16,935 nt of DNA from positions 1-16,935 of the forward strand of contig JBOHHM010000201.1 of assembly GCA_050725495.1 (NCBI GenBank). The letters run 5' to 3'. Positions 7,063 through 15,218 of this stretch are shown here, piece by piece (positions within the stretch are counted from its first letter, which is position 1; every line of letters begins with the position of its first letter). The notes under the pieces were generated by a model. It was not told the origin of the DNA. It made no database searches and worked only from the letters and a program-made list of their open reading frames with translations. The position numbers were made by a program, and so were the translations under genes. The stretch is from JBOHHM01 sp050725495 (lineage in GTDB: Bacteria; Pseudomonadota; Gammaproteobacteria; Burkholderiales; Burkholderiaceae_C).

Positions 7063-7914
7063 ATGCAGTTCAGTTTTTCGGCGCCCACGCCGCTGGAGTA
7101 CTTCGCTTCGCTGGTGCAAAGCGATGAGCAGTTTCCCTTGCTGGAGGCCGCGGCGAGCCTGGCCCAGGATGAGTACCCCGAACTCGATGTGCAGCAGGTG
7201 CTCGGCGATGTGGACCAGCTGCTGGCCCGCGTGAAGCGGCGATTGCCGGCTGACGCGCCGCCGCTGCAGCGGCTGCGCGTGCTCAACCAGTTCTTCTTCC
7301 GCGACCTGAGTTTTGGCGGCAACGTCAACGACTACTACGACCCCGACAACAGCTACCTCAATGCCGTGCTGCGCACCCGGCGCGGCATTCCGATTTCGCT
7401 GGCCGTGCTGTGGATGGAGCTGGCGCAGGGCCTGGGCCTGTACGCGCGCGGCGTGGGCTTCCCAGGCCATTTCATGGTCAAGGTCAATCTGCCCAAGGGC
7501 CAGGTCGTGATCGATCCGTTCAACGGCCACTCGCTGAGCCGCGAGGAACTGGCCGAGCGGCTGGAGCCCTACAAGCGCCGCAGCGGCCTGGTCGACGAGT
7601 TCGAGGTACCGCTGGGCCTGTACCTGCAGGCCGCGCCGTCGCGCGACATCATCGCGCGCATGCTGCGCAGCCTCAAGGAAATCCACAAGACGCAGCAAGA
7701 CTGGGAGCGGCTGCTGGCCGTGCAGGAGCGACTGGTCGTGCTGCTGTCCGAGGCCTGGGGCGAGTACCGCGACCGCGGCCTGGCCCATGCCGAGCTCGGC
7801 CATACCGCGCAGGCCGTGGCGGATCTTGAGACCTATCTGGTCCATGCCGAAGACGGGCTCGACATCGACGCGATTGCCGAGCGCGTGGCCGAGCTGCGCC
7901 GCGCGAACAGTTGA
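7063..7914 (+). CDS. SirB1-family transglutaminase-like/TPR protein
   Basis: 283 residues. Residues about 30-160 form the SirB1 transglutaminase-like fold: LNQFFFRDLSFGGN, YYDPDNSYLNAVLRTRRGIPISLAVLW, FPGHFMVKV and VIDPFNGH. His136 and Asp151 stand where a transglutaminase triad would have them, but the cysteine position is Ser112 (GIPISLA), so protease activity is not expected. Residues about 200-280 are helical, with TPR-like repeats (RDRGLAHAELGHTAQAVADLETYL). Family members often sit near prfA/hemK or murJ; the precise role is unknown. ATG 7063 is supported by the promoter just upstream. Confidence 0.88.
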   Translation: MQFSFSAPTPLEYFASLVQSDEQFPLLEAAASLAQDEYPELDVQQVLGDVDQLLARVKRRLPADAPPLQRLRVLNQFFFRDLSFGGNVNDYYDPDNSYLNAVLRTRRGIPISLAVLWMELAQGLGLYARGVGFPGHFMVKVNLPKGQVVIDPFNGHSLSREELAERLEPYKRRSGLVDEFEVPLGLYLQAAPSRDIIARMLRSLKEIHKTQQDWERLLAVQERLVVLLSEAWGEYRDRGLAHAELGHTAQAVADLETYLVHAEDGLDIDAIAERVAELRRANS

Positions 7915-7955
7915 TGCCGTGCCCCGGCATTGGATGTGTCGTGGTGTAAAACGCA

Positions 7956-7985
7956 TTGACGGCGCTTCGGGCCGCTGGGTATATT
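7956..7985 (+). promoter_or_regulatory. Promoter of the PA2779/PA2778-type operon
   Basis: TTGACG (7956-7961), 18-bp spacer, TATATT (7980-7985). Transcription would start near 7992, giving a leader of about 50 nt before the ATG at 8041. The leader has only a weak AAAGA ribosome site. Confidence 0.6.
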
Positions 7986-8040
7986 GAAAAGTTGTCGCTT
8001 GCGGCAATACCTTCAACCCGAAAAACCAAAGATCCACTTC

Positions 8041-8433
8041 ATGACTTCGATCCAACGTTTCATCGCCTCCTTTCTCATCGTCTGCATGACGGCCATGGGC
8101 CTGCCGATTTCGGCGCAGGCCGCCATCGTGCCCACCGACGAGGCCCTGTCCAGCGAAGCGGCCGCCGCCAACCGTGACAAGGTCAGCACCTTTCTGGCGC
8201 GCGACGATGTCCGCAAGGCCCTGGAAGGCCAGGGCGTCAGCGCTGCGGCCGCCACCGAACGCGTCAGGGCCATGACCGATGCCGAAGTGGCGCAGCTGGC
8301 CCACCGTGTCGACCAGGCGCCTGCGGCTGCCGGCGACATCCTCGGCATTTTGTTCACCGTGTTCGTCATCCTGCTGGTAACCGACATCCTGGGCCTGACC
8401 AAGGTGTTCCCGTTCACCCGTTCGGTTCGATGA
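8041..8433 (+). CDS. PA2779-family small membrane protein
   Basis: 130 residues, function unknown. The N-terminus (MTSIQRFIASFLIVCMTAMGLPISAQA) is a signal peptide with likely cleavage after AQA. A soluble helical stretch follows (TFLARDDVRKALEGQGVSAAAATERVRAMTDAEVAQLA, split here only in description), then one membrane segment at about 98-117 and a short basic tail. This matches proteins annotated after Pseudomonas PA2779. The stop overlaps the next gene's start (ATGA), so the two products are coupled. The periplasmic part would face the C39-type lipoprotein made by the neighbour. Start chosen for the signal peptide; upstream in-frame sequence runs back to the promoter. Confidence 0.85.
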   Translation: MTSIQRFIASFLIVCMTAMGLPISAQAAIVPTDEALSSEAAAANRDKVSTFLARDDVRKALEGQGVSAAAATERVRAMTDAEVAQLAHRVDQAPAAAGDILGILFTVFVILLVTDILGLTKVFPFTRSVR

Positions 8434-9380
8434 ATCGTTGGTTGCGCTGCCTGCGAGCCCCCGCCCTGGCGGGGGTTTTTGTTGGTGCGCTGCTGCTCAC
8501 CGGTTGCGCGACGCCGCAGATGGCCACGCTTGCGCAGCGCTGGCCCGGCGACCTGCCGGCGGCCACGCTGATCGAGGCGGTGCCCTTTTTTCCCCAGGAC
8601 GACTATCAGTGCGGCCCGGCCGCGCTGGCCATGGCGGCGCGCGCCGCCGGGGTTGCAGTCACGCCCGAGGATCTGGTTGAGCAGGTCTACCTGCCCAGCC
8701 GCCAAGGCTCGCTGCAGCTCGAAATGCTGGCCGCCAGCCGCCGCCAGGGCTTGCCGGCCTACCTGCTCGCGCCCAAGCTGGAGGCGCTGTTGCGCGAAGT
8801 GACAGCCGGCCACCCGGTGATCGTGCTGCAAAACTTGGCGTTTTCGTTCGCGCCCCTGTGGCATTACGCCGTCGTGATCGGCTTTGACCGCAGCCGCAAC
8901 CAGTTGATCCTGCATTCAGGGCGGACCGAGCGCATGGAAATGTCGTTGTTCACGTTCGAGCGAACCTGGGCGCGCGGCGACCACTGGGCCATGGTGGCGC
9001 TGGCACCCACGCGCCTGCCGGTGACCGCCGAGCCCGACGCCTATGCGGCGTCGGTGGCCGCGCTGGAGCGGGTCGATCCACGCGCGGCGCAGACGGCCTA
9101 TGCGACCGCCTTGCAGGCCTGGCCTACCCACCGCGGGGCCTTGCTCGGGGCCGGCAACACGGCCCATGCGCTGGGCCAGCTGGACCGGGCAGCCACGGCC
9201 TACCGCACAGCCACTCGCGCCTACGCCGATTTTGCCGACGCCTGGAACAATCTGGCGCAGGTCCTGCTCGAGCAGGGTCAGAAAGCCGAGGCCTCGGAGG
9301 CGATCGCTCGCGCGGTGGCGTTCGGTGGCCCGAGGCTGCCGCGCTACCTGGAGCTGCAGCAGAAAATCAATACCAAATAG
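8430..9380 (+). CDS. PA2778-family C39-like cysteine peptidase lipoprotein with TPR tail
   Basis: 316 residues. The N-terminal signal ends in the lipobox LLTGC (C26), so the protein is probably a lipoprotein facing the periplasm. A C39-like papain fold follows: FFPQDDYQCGPAALAMA with Q56 and nucleophile C61, then WHYAVVIGF with H145 and LHSG about 16 residues later. Residues about 200-310 are TPR-like (AGNTAHALGQLDRAATAYRTA, AWNNLAQVLLEQGQ). C39 peptidases classically cut double-glycine leaders; no such substrate is visible nearby, so the target is unknown. ATG at 8430 overlaps the PA2779-type stop. A terminator-like hairpin lies within its signal-peptide codons at 8458-8480. Confidence 0.88.
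   Translation: MNRWLRCLRAPALAGVFVGALLLTGCATPQMATLAQRWPGDLPAATLIEAVPFFPQDDYQCGPAALAMAARAAGVAVTPEDLVEQVYLPSRQGSLQLEMLAASRRQGLPAYLLAPKLEALLREVTAGHPVIVLQNLAFSFAPLWHYAVVIGFDRSRNQLILHSGRTERMEMSLFTFERTWARGDHWAMVALAPTRLPVTAEPDAYAASVAALERVDPRAAQTAYATALQAWPTHRGALLGAGNTAHALGQLDRAATAYRTATRAYADFADAWNNLAQVLLEQGQKAEASEAIARAVAFGGPRLPRYLELQQKINTK
8458..8480 (+). terminator. Intragenic intrinsic terminator/attenuator in the PA2778-type gene
   Basis: CCCCCGC pairs with GCGGGGG across CCTG (the arms extend one further C-G pair) and is followed by TTTTT and GTT. It has all marks of a rho-independent terminator, yet lies inside the coding sequence, 25 nt after the upstream gene's stop. The codons read RAPALAGVFV in the signal peptide. 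It could lower transcription of the second gene unless ribosomes cover it. Confidence 0.6.
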
Positions 9381-9484
9381 GGTTCAAACCCTTTCGAAAT
9401 GGTTGTGAGTCGCTATCGTTTTGAGAGCATCCGACCGGCCGCTCCGAGCTAAAGTCGCACGGTTTGTCCAACCCGCAGATCCTC

Positions 9485-11019
9485 ATGACACTCTCATTGC
9501 GAACCAGTCGCATGCCGGCCCTGGTCCCCATCGCCGCCTGGCTGCTCGCTGGCTGGGCCGGGCAGGCCGCCCATGCCCAGTTCGACCCCGCCAAGGTCGT
9601 GGCCGAGCGGCCTGCGATCGCGGCCCGTTATGCGCCGCCGCCGGTGGCCTACAGCACGCCGGGTTTTCGTCCCGGGCGCACCGATTTCCCGTCGCACGCC
9701 GAAATGCTGGCCTATGTCGACGATCTCGCGCGCCAGTCGCCGCATCTCAAGGTCGAGCCGCTGGGGCTGACGCAGCAGGGCCGTGTCATGCCGCTGCTGG
9801 TGCTGGCGCAGCAGTTTGCCGGCCCGCGCGCGGAGCTGCTCAAGCAGGTCAACCTGCTGATCATTGCGCGCGGCAACCCCGATGGCGCCGAGCGTTTTGC
9901 GTGGGTGACGGCCAGCGGCATCGACGTGAACCGCGACCACCTGCTGCTGCACACGCCCGAGGCGCGCATGATCGCTGAAGCCACGCTGCGCTACCACCCG
10001 CAGGTCGTGATGGACTTGCATGAATTCACCGTGGCGGGCCGCTGGGTCGACAAATTCGGCGTGGTCCAGAAATGCGACGGTCTGCTGCAGCCGGCCACGG
10101 TCGGCAACCTCGATCCACAGATTGCCGCCGTGGCGCAGCAGCACTACGTCGAGCGGATCCAGGCCGCTTTCAAGCAAGCCGGCCTCGCGGGTTTCAAGTA
10201 CCACACGACGGCAGGCGCCAGCCCGCACGACAAGACCGTCTCGATGGGCGGCGTGCAGCCCGACACCGGCCGCAACGTCAATGGCCTGCGTCCTGCCATC
10301 AGCCTGTTGCTCGAAGTGCGCGGTGTGGGCCTGGGGCGCATCAATTTCGCGCGCCGCGTCTACACCCAGGTGCTGGCCGCCAGCACGGTCATCGAAGCCG
10401 CCGCGCAGCAGGGCCAGCGCCTGATCGATCTGGTCGCGACTGCTGAAAGGAACGCGGCGGCCCAGGCCTGCCGCGGCGATCTGGTGGTCGAGGCCTGGCA
10501 GACCCCGATGCGCCAAAAACTGGAGTTTCTCGATGCCGTCACCGGCGAGGACCGGGTGATCGAGGTCGACTGGCGCTCGGCCGAGCAGCTCCAGGTGGTG
10601 AACAGCCGCCCGCGTCCCTGCGGCTATCTGCTGGCCGCCAGCGAGGCGCAGGCCGCAGCGCGCCTGCAGCAGCTGGGCGCGCGGGTGGAGCAGGTCACAG
10701 GCGCTGGCGTCTGGACGGTCGAGCGCTACCGGACCGAAGCGCAGGAGGCCGCCCAGCGCCAAGACGCGCGCGGCGCGATTGACGACGCTCAGGCGATCCG
10801 CCGGTTCAAGGTCAGCACCCGGCCGGGCCGGGCCGGGTGACGGTGCCGGCCGGCAGCTACTGCGTGTCGCTGGCCCAGCCGCTGTCGCCGCTGCTGAGCG
10901 CGGCGCTCGAGCCCGATTCGCAAAACAGCTATGCCGCCAACCAGCTGCTCGAGATCACGGATGACCGCCTGCTGCGCGTGATGGCAGCGCCCGCGGCAGC
11001 GCTGCTGCAAGTCCTGTGA
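9485..11019 (+). pseudogene. M14-family zinc carboxypeptidase, degraded
   Basis: Secreted metallopeptidase relic. ATG 9485 gives a signal peptide (ending AHAQ). GNPDGAERF, GIDVNRDH, MDLHEF (third zinc ligand H179) and LLLEVRG (catalytic E277) identify M14. Two lesions are visible. First, GR at residue 99 is followed by NPDG only 32 residues later; M14 enzymes have roughly 70 there, including the HxxE zinc motif, which is absent. Second, the frame stops at 10840 (451 residues), while conserved-looking sequence (VTVPAGSYCVSLAQPL...LEPDSQNSYAANQLLE) continues in another frame to 11019. Removing one CCGGG unit at 10823-10837 would rejoin them as about 509 residues. Catalysis is unlikely even if the frame is restored. 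Confidence 0.8.
10819..10837 (+). repeat. Pentanucleotide repeat CCGG(CCGGG)3 at the frameshift
   Basis: Three perfect CCGGG units (10823-10837) preceded by a near-unit CCGG. The stop codon TGA follows at once in the upstream frame. Loss of one unit shifts the frame into the downstream coding sequence, so slipped-strand replication can toggle it. Confidence 0.75.
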
Positions 11020-11049
11020 CCGGTCGCCAGCCCTTCTGTGGCGGTCGCA

Positions 11050-12249
11050 TCACGCTACTTTTTTAATAGCAAACGAGTTTTTCTGGAGGATCGCCACGAG
11101 CGCGACGGCGCTGAACACGGCGCCAGCTGCAAAGCTGAACGAGGCGCCGAACCGGTCCCACAGCAGCCCGGCCAGGCCGCTGGCCAGCAGCATCGCGATG
11201 CCGCTCACGAGGTTGAAGAAGCCGTAGGCCGTGCCGCGCAGGTCGGCCGGCGCAGCGTCGGCCACCATCGTCGCGAGCAGCCCCTGGGTCATCGCCATGT
11301 GCAGTCCCCAGAGCGCCACGCCGGCCCAGACCCAGGCCCCCTGGTTGCTCCAGGCCAGCAGCGCATCGGCTCCGATCAGCACGACCAGGCCCCAGGACAG
11401 CATTGTGGAATGGTTCATGCGATCCGACAGCCGGCCGAACGGGTAGGCGCCAAGCGCATAGACCAGGTTCATCGCGATCAGCACCAGCGGCGCCCAGGCC
11501 AGTGGCAGGCCGCCTTGTTGGGCGCGCAGCACCAGAAACGCCTCGCTGAAACGCGCCATCGTGAACAGGGCGCCAACGCCGACGACCCACCAGTAGGCAG
11601 CGCTCAGACGCCTGAGGTTGTCGCGCCGGATCGGGTTGCTGCGCGCTGGCGACGGCGAGCGCTCGGGCTCACGCACGCCCAGCACCAGCAGGCCCACGGA
11701 CAGAAACGCGGGCAGCAGGGCGACCCAGAACACGGCCCGGAAGTCGTTGGCCCAGAGCAGCATCAAAGCCATGGCCAGCAGCGGGCCGACAAAGGCGCCC
11801 ACGGTGTCCAGCGACTGGCGCAGGCCGAAAGCCGCACCGCGCAGCTCGGGCGGCGCAATGTCGGCCACCAGGGCGTCGCGCGGCGCGCCGCGGATGCCCT
11901 TGCCCACCCGGTCCATCAGGCGCGCCGCGAGCACGAAGCCGGACGTGGTGGCCAGCGCAAACAGCGGCTTGGACAGCGCGCCCAGACCGTAGCCCAGCAC
12001 GGCCAGCGGCTTGCGCTTGCCCCAGTAGTCGCTCAACGCGCCCGAAAACACCTTGACGATCAGGGCCGTGGCCTCGGCCGCGCCCTCGATCAGGCCCACC
12101 ACGAGCATGCTGGTGCCCAGAACCGTGACCATGAAGACCGGCAGCAGGCTGTGGATCAGCTCGGACGAAACATCCATCAGCAGGCTCACAAAGCCCAGAG
12201 CCCAGATGGCCGCAGGCATACGTTGCGGCGGGCTGCCGGGCTCGGCCAT
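11050..12249 (-). CDS. MFS transporter
   Basis: 399 residues with about 12 hydrophobic segments, an inner-membrane major facilitator. The loop 2-3 signature is present as FSGALSDYWGKRKPL, and the second-half loop as YPFGRLSDRM. MDRVGKGIRGAPRDALVAD is a strong marker of the MJ1317-like MFS subgroup, whose substrates are mostly unknown. ATG 12249 lies 20 nt after the purM stop, so purM and this gene probably share a transcript. The ribosome site is weak; M11 (MPAAIWALG) is an alternative start. The C-terminal tail ILQKNSFAIKKVA is unusually AT-rich, coming from a dispersed 17-nt element. Confidence 0.9.
   Translation of the reverse strand: MAEPGSPPQRMPAAIWALGFVSLLMDVSSELIHSLLPVFMVTVLGTSMLVVGLIEGAAEATALIVKVFSGALSDYWGKRKPLAVLGYGLGALSKPLFALATTSGFVLAARLMDRVGKGIRGAPRDALVADIAPPELRGAAFGLRQSLDTVGAFVGPLLAMALMLLWANDFRAVFWVALLPAFLSVGLLVLGVREPERSPSPARSNPIRRDNLRRLSAAYWWVVGVGALFTMARFSEAFLVLRAQQGGLPLAWAPLVLIAMNLVYALGAYPFGRLSDRMNHSTMLSWGLVVLIGADALLAWSNQGAWVWAGVALWGLHMAMTQGLLATMVADAAPADLRGTAYGFFNLVSGIAMLLASGLAGLLWDRFGASFSFAAGAVFSAVALVAILQKNSFAIKKVA
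11054..11070 (+). repeat. Dispersed 17-nt element, copy 3 (3' end of MFS gene)
   Basis: GCTAC-TTTTTTA-ATAGC, at the end of the MFS gene, where on the minus strand it encodes part of the AT-rich tail AIKKVA. Same length and arm design as the other copies. Confidence 0.6.
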
Positions 12250-12269
12250 GCCGGGGGGCGATGCCGGCT

Positions 12270-13349
12270 CTAGGCCACGACCACGGCTGCACCGTCGCCG
12301 CGCGCTGCAATCACGCCAATCTCGTAGACCTGCTCGCCAGCGGCGCGCAGCGTGGCGGCGGTGGCTTGGGCCTGGGCCGCGTCCACCACCACCACCATGC
12401 CAATGCCGTTGTTGAAAGTGCGGTTCATCTCGTGGTCGTCGATGCCGGCCGTCTTCTGCAGCCAGGCAAACAGCTCGGTCTGCGGCCAGCTGCCTTTCTT
12501 GAGGTGGGCGGCCGTGCCCTCAGGCAGCACGCGCGGGACGTTTTCCAGCAGGCCGCCGCCGGTGATATGGGCCAGCGCCTTGATCGGGTGAGCCGCCAGC
12601 GCGGCCAGCACGTTTTTCACGTACAGCCGGGTCGGCTCCATCACCGCCTGCTTGAACGGCTTGCCGTCCAGCGTGGCGGGCAGCTTGCTTTCGTCGCGCT
12701 CGATGCCCGCACCGCAGGTGCGTTCAATACATTTGCGCACCAGCGAAAAACCGTTGGAATGCACGCCGCTGGAGGCCAGGCCCAGTACCACGTCGCCGGG
12801 CAACACGTTCTGGCCGGTCAGGATTTTGGACTTTTCCACCGCGCCCACCGCAAAGCCGGCCAGGTCGTACTCGCCATCGGGGTACATGCCGGGCATTTCG
12901 GCGGTTTCGCCGCCAATCAGCGCGCAGCCCGAGAGCTCGCAGCCTTTGGCGATGCCGCCGACGACTGCCGCTGCCGTGTCCACGTGGAGTTTGCCGCAGG
13001 CAAAATAGTCGAGGAAGAACAGCGGCTCGGCGCCCTGCACCAGTACGTCGTTGACGCTCATGGCCACCAGGTCGATGCCCACGGTGTCGTGCATGTTCCA
13101 TTCAAACGCCAGCTTGAGCTTGGTGCCTACCCCGTCGGTGCCGCTGACCAGCACCGGCTCCTGGTAGCGCTTGGGCACCTCGAACAGCGCGCCAAAGCCG
13201 CCGATGCCGGCCAGCACGCCTTCGCGCATGGTTTTTCGGGCCAGCGGCTTGATGCGCTCGACCAGGGCGTCGCCCGCGTCGATGTCGACGCCGGCGTCTT
13301 TATAGGACAGGGGGGAGGAGGCGGGAGAAGAGGGGGCAGAAGAGCTCAT
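12270..13349 (-). CDS. purM: Phosphoribosylformylglycinamidine cyclo-ligase (AIR synthetase)
   Basis: Closes the imidazole ring of AIR from FGAM with ATP, the fifth step of purine synthesis, in the cytosol. 359 residues, slightly longer than usual because of a serine/proline-rich start (MSSSAPSSPASSPLSY). SYKDAGVDIDAGDALV, SGTDGVGTKLKLA, HDTVGIDLVAMSVNDVLVQGAEPLFFLDY and the GGETAEMPGMY signature are all present; ITGGGLLENVPRVLP lies in the C-terminal domain. It is divergent from the AI-2E-type permease and first in a likely purM-MFS operon. Confidence 0.97.
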   Translation of the reverse strand: MSSSAPSSPASSPLSYKDAGVDIDAGDALVERIKPLARKTMREGVLAGIGGFGALFEVPKRYQEPVLVSGTDGVGTKLKLAFEWNMHDTVGIDLVAMSVNDVLVQGAEPLFFLDYFACGKLHVDTAAAVVGGIAKGCELSGCALIGGETAEMPGMYPDGEYDLAGFAVGAVEKSKILTGQNVLPGDVVLGLASSGVHSNGFSLVRKCIERTCGAGIERDESKLPATLDGKPFKQAVMEPTRLYVKNVLAALAAHPIKALAHITGGGLLENVPRVLPEGTAAHLKKGSWPQTELFAWLQKTAGIDDHEMNRTFNNGIGMVVVVDAAQAQATAATLRAAGEQVYEIGVIAARGDGAAVVVA

Positions 13350-13429
13350 GAAGATTGGCCGGACGGATTAGCGTGCACAGCCCGATAGAATTTGCCCAGA
13401 TTTTAAGGGTTCACCCCCCGTCTGCCTGT
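13350..13429 (+). promoter_or_regulatory. Divergent purM / AI-2E permease promoter region
   Basis: An 80-bp gap must hold promoters for both genes. On the plus strand TAGAAT (13386-13391) is a fair -10 without a matching -35. On the minus strand the TTAAAA and TTCTAT elements do not have standard spacing. Confidence 0.4.
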
Positions 13430-14494
13430 ATGCAATTCACTTCCACCCAGAAACATGCCGCCGCATGGGCCGCCATTGCCGCCCTGGCGCTGCTGGCGTT
13501 GTGGCAGCTGGCCCCGGTGCTGGCGCCCTTTGTGGTGGCGGCCGTGCTGGCCTATGCGCTGACGCCGCTGGTGGACCGGCTGGCGGGCAGGGGGCGTGTG
13601 CCTCGCCTGGTGGCCGTGCTGCTGGTGGAACTGCTGTTCCTGGTGCTCGTGCTGTGCCTGCTGTTGCTGATCGTGCCCATCCTGGCCAAGGAGCTGCCGC
13701 TGATGCGCGAACAAGTGCCCTTGCTGTTTGACAAGCTCAACAGCTGGCTCCAGCCGCTGCTGGCCCAGCTGGGTGTGAAGGTGGCGCTGGACGTGGCCGG
13801 CATCAAGGCCTTTGTGCTCAAGTACCTCAATGCCAATGTCGAAGACGTGCTGGGCTCGCTGCTGTCCTCGCTCAAGCTCGGCGGCAGCGTGGCGCTGGCG
13901 ATCGTGGGCAACGCCGTGCTGATTCCGGTGGCCTTGTTCTACCTGCTGATGGACTGGGACAAGTTCGTGGCCCGCGCCGTGGCGCTGGTGCCGCTGCGCC
14001 TGCGCGGCACCTACGACAGCTTCACCGCAGAAGCTGACAGCGTGCTGGGCCAATATCTGCATGGCCAGCTGCTGGTGATGTTGACGCTGGCCGTGTTCTA
14101 CAGCGCAGGCTTGGCCCTGTTCGGGCTGGATCTGGCCCTGCCCATAGGCGTGTTCACGGGCCTGGCCATTTTTGTGCCCTACCTGGGCTTTGGCCTGGGG
14201 CTGGTGCTGGCGTTGCTGGCCGGGCTGCTGCAGTTTGCCTCGGCCAAGGCGGTGGTGATGGTGGCTGTGGTCTACGGTCTGGGGCAGATGGTCGAAAGCC
14301 TGTTCCTCACGCCCAGGCTGGTGGGCGAGCGCATCGGCCTGCACCCGCTGGCCGTGATTTTCGCGCTACTGGCGTTCGGCCAGCTGTTCGGTTTCGTGGG
14401 CGTGCTGGTCGCGCTGCCGGCCAGCGCTGTGCTGCTGGTAGCGATGCGACGCGTGCAGGCCGGCTACCTGGCGAGCAAGTTGTACCAAGGTTGA
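13430..14494 (+). CDS. AI-2E family (PerM/YdiK-like) transporter
   Basis: 354 residues with about eight hydrophobic segments in the order typical of PF01594: two N-terminal helices (LAPVLAPFVVAAVLAYALTP), a large soluble middle (about 90-150), then a C-terminal helix block with FVPYLGFGLGLVLALLAGLLQF and ESLFLTPRLVGERIGLHPL. Substrate cannot be told from sequence; the AI-2E name is only a family label. ATG 13430 matches the family start; an upstream open stretch covers the promoter. hda follows after 14 nt, so the two are probably co-transcribed, as in other Burkholderiales. Confidence 0.92.
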   Translation: MQFTSTQKHAAAWAAIAALALLALWQLAPVLAPFVVAAVLAYALTPLVDRLAGRGRVPRLVAVLLVELLFLVLVLCLLLLIVPILAKELPLMREQVPLLFDKLNSWLQPLLAQLGVKVALDVAGIKAFVLKYLNANVEDVLGSLLSSLKLGGSVALAIVGNAVLIPVALFYLLMDWDKFVARAVALVPLRLRGTYDSFTAEADSVLGQYLHGQLLVMLTLAVFYSAGLALFGLDLALPIGVFTGLAIFVPYLGFGLGLVLALLAGLLQFASAKAVVMVAVVYGLGQMVESLFLTPRLVGERIGLHPLAVIFALLAFGQLFGFVGVLVALPASAVLLVAMRRVQAGYLASKLYQG

Positions 14495-14508
14495 GGCCCC
14501 CGACCCCT

Positions 14509-15195
14509 ATGAAGCAGATTGCCCTTGACATCGGCCTGGCGACGGGCCCGACGCTGTCGCGTTTTTTTGCCGGGCCCAACGAGGCCGCGTTGAAGCACCT
14601 GCAGTTGTGGGCGGGCAGCCCGACGCGCTCGCCCGTGCCCACCTACCTCTGGGGCGTCAGCGGCAGCGGCAAAACGCATTTGCTCAAGAGCGTGCGCGAG
14701 GCCTTGCGCGAGCAGGGCGCCCAGGTCGGCTGGCTCGATGCCGCTACGCTGGAGCCGTCCGAGTTCGACGAAGCCTGGGCCGCCGTGCTGCTCGACGAGG
14801 TGCATTTGTACAACGCCGTGCAGCAGCATGCGGCGTTCAACTGGTTCGTGAACGCCATGAGCCCCAAGACGGGCCAGCAGCGCTGGGTGCTGGCTGCCGG
14901 CGAGCTGCCGCCGGCCGACCTGCCTCTGCGCGAAGACCTGCGCACGCGGCTGGGCTGGGGCCATGTGTTTGCCCTGCAGGTGCTCAGCGAGCCCGAGCGC
15001 CGCGCCGTGCTGCGCCAGGAGGCCGACGCGCGCGGCGTGTTCCTGGGCGACGAGGTCATGGATTTCATGCTCACCCGCTTCTCGCGCGATCTCGGCAGCC
15101 TGATGCAGCTGCTCGACCACCTCGACGGTTACGCATTGCAAACCAAGCGCGCCATCACGATTCCGCTGATCAAGGCCATGCTGGAAAACGAGTGA
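14509..15195 (+). CDS. hda: DnaA regulatory inactivator Hda
   Basis: AAA+ protein that, with the DNA-loaded sliding clamp, makes DnaA hydrolyse its ATP and so prevents re-initiation of replication. 228 residues, normal length. The N-terminal QIALDI (residues 3-8) fits the clamp-binding QxxLxx motif. Walker A is GVSGSGKT (K55, T56), Walker B VLLDEVH (D96, E97), and DLRTRLGWGHVF and FSRDLGSLMQLLDHLD cover box VII and the sensor II region. ATG 14509 places the clamp motif at the very start. A GAGG overlapping the upstream stop is a somewhat distant ribosome site. Confidence 0.94.
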   Translation: MKQIALDIGLATGPTLSRFFAGPNEAALKHLQLWAGSPTRSPVPTYLWGVSGSGKTHLLKSVREALREQGAQVGWLDAATLEPSEFDEAWAAVLLDEVHLYNAVQQHAAFNWFVNAMSPKTGQQRWVLAAGELPPADLPLREDLRTRLGWGHVFALQVLSEPERRAVLRQEADARGVFLGDEVMDFMLTRFSRDLGSLMQLLDHLDGYALQTKRAITIPLIKAMLENE

Positions 15196-15218
15196 AGCGC
15201 TGCGCCGGACTTGCGTTT

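Noticed and set aside
7051..8304. 417-codon open frame on the minus strand opposite the SirB1-type and PA2779-type genes
   Set aside because: Crosses two real genes and their promoter and has no recognisable domain.
9379..9392. AGGGTT-CA-AACCCT palindrome after the PA2778-type gene
   Set aside because: Loop of two bases and only a short T run after it; too weak to call a terminator.
11025..11043. CGCCA/TGGCG hairpin between the M14 relic and the MFS gene
   Set aside because: Stem of 5 bp, 9-nt loop, no T tract; expected by chance at this GC content.
11038..12273. 411-codon open frame on the plus strand opposite the MFS gene
   Set aside because: Rich in Q, H, R and A as expected for antisense of membrane-protein codons; no domain recognised.
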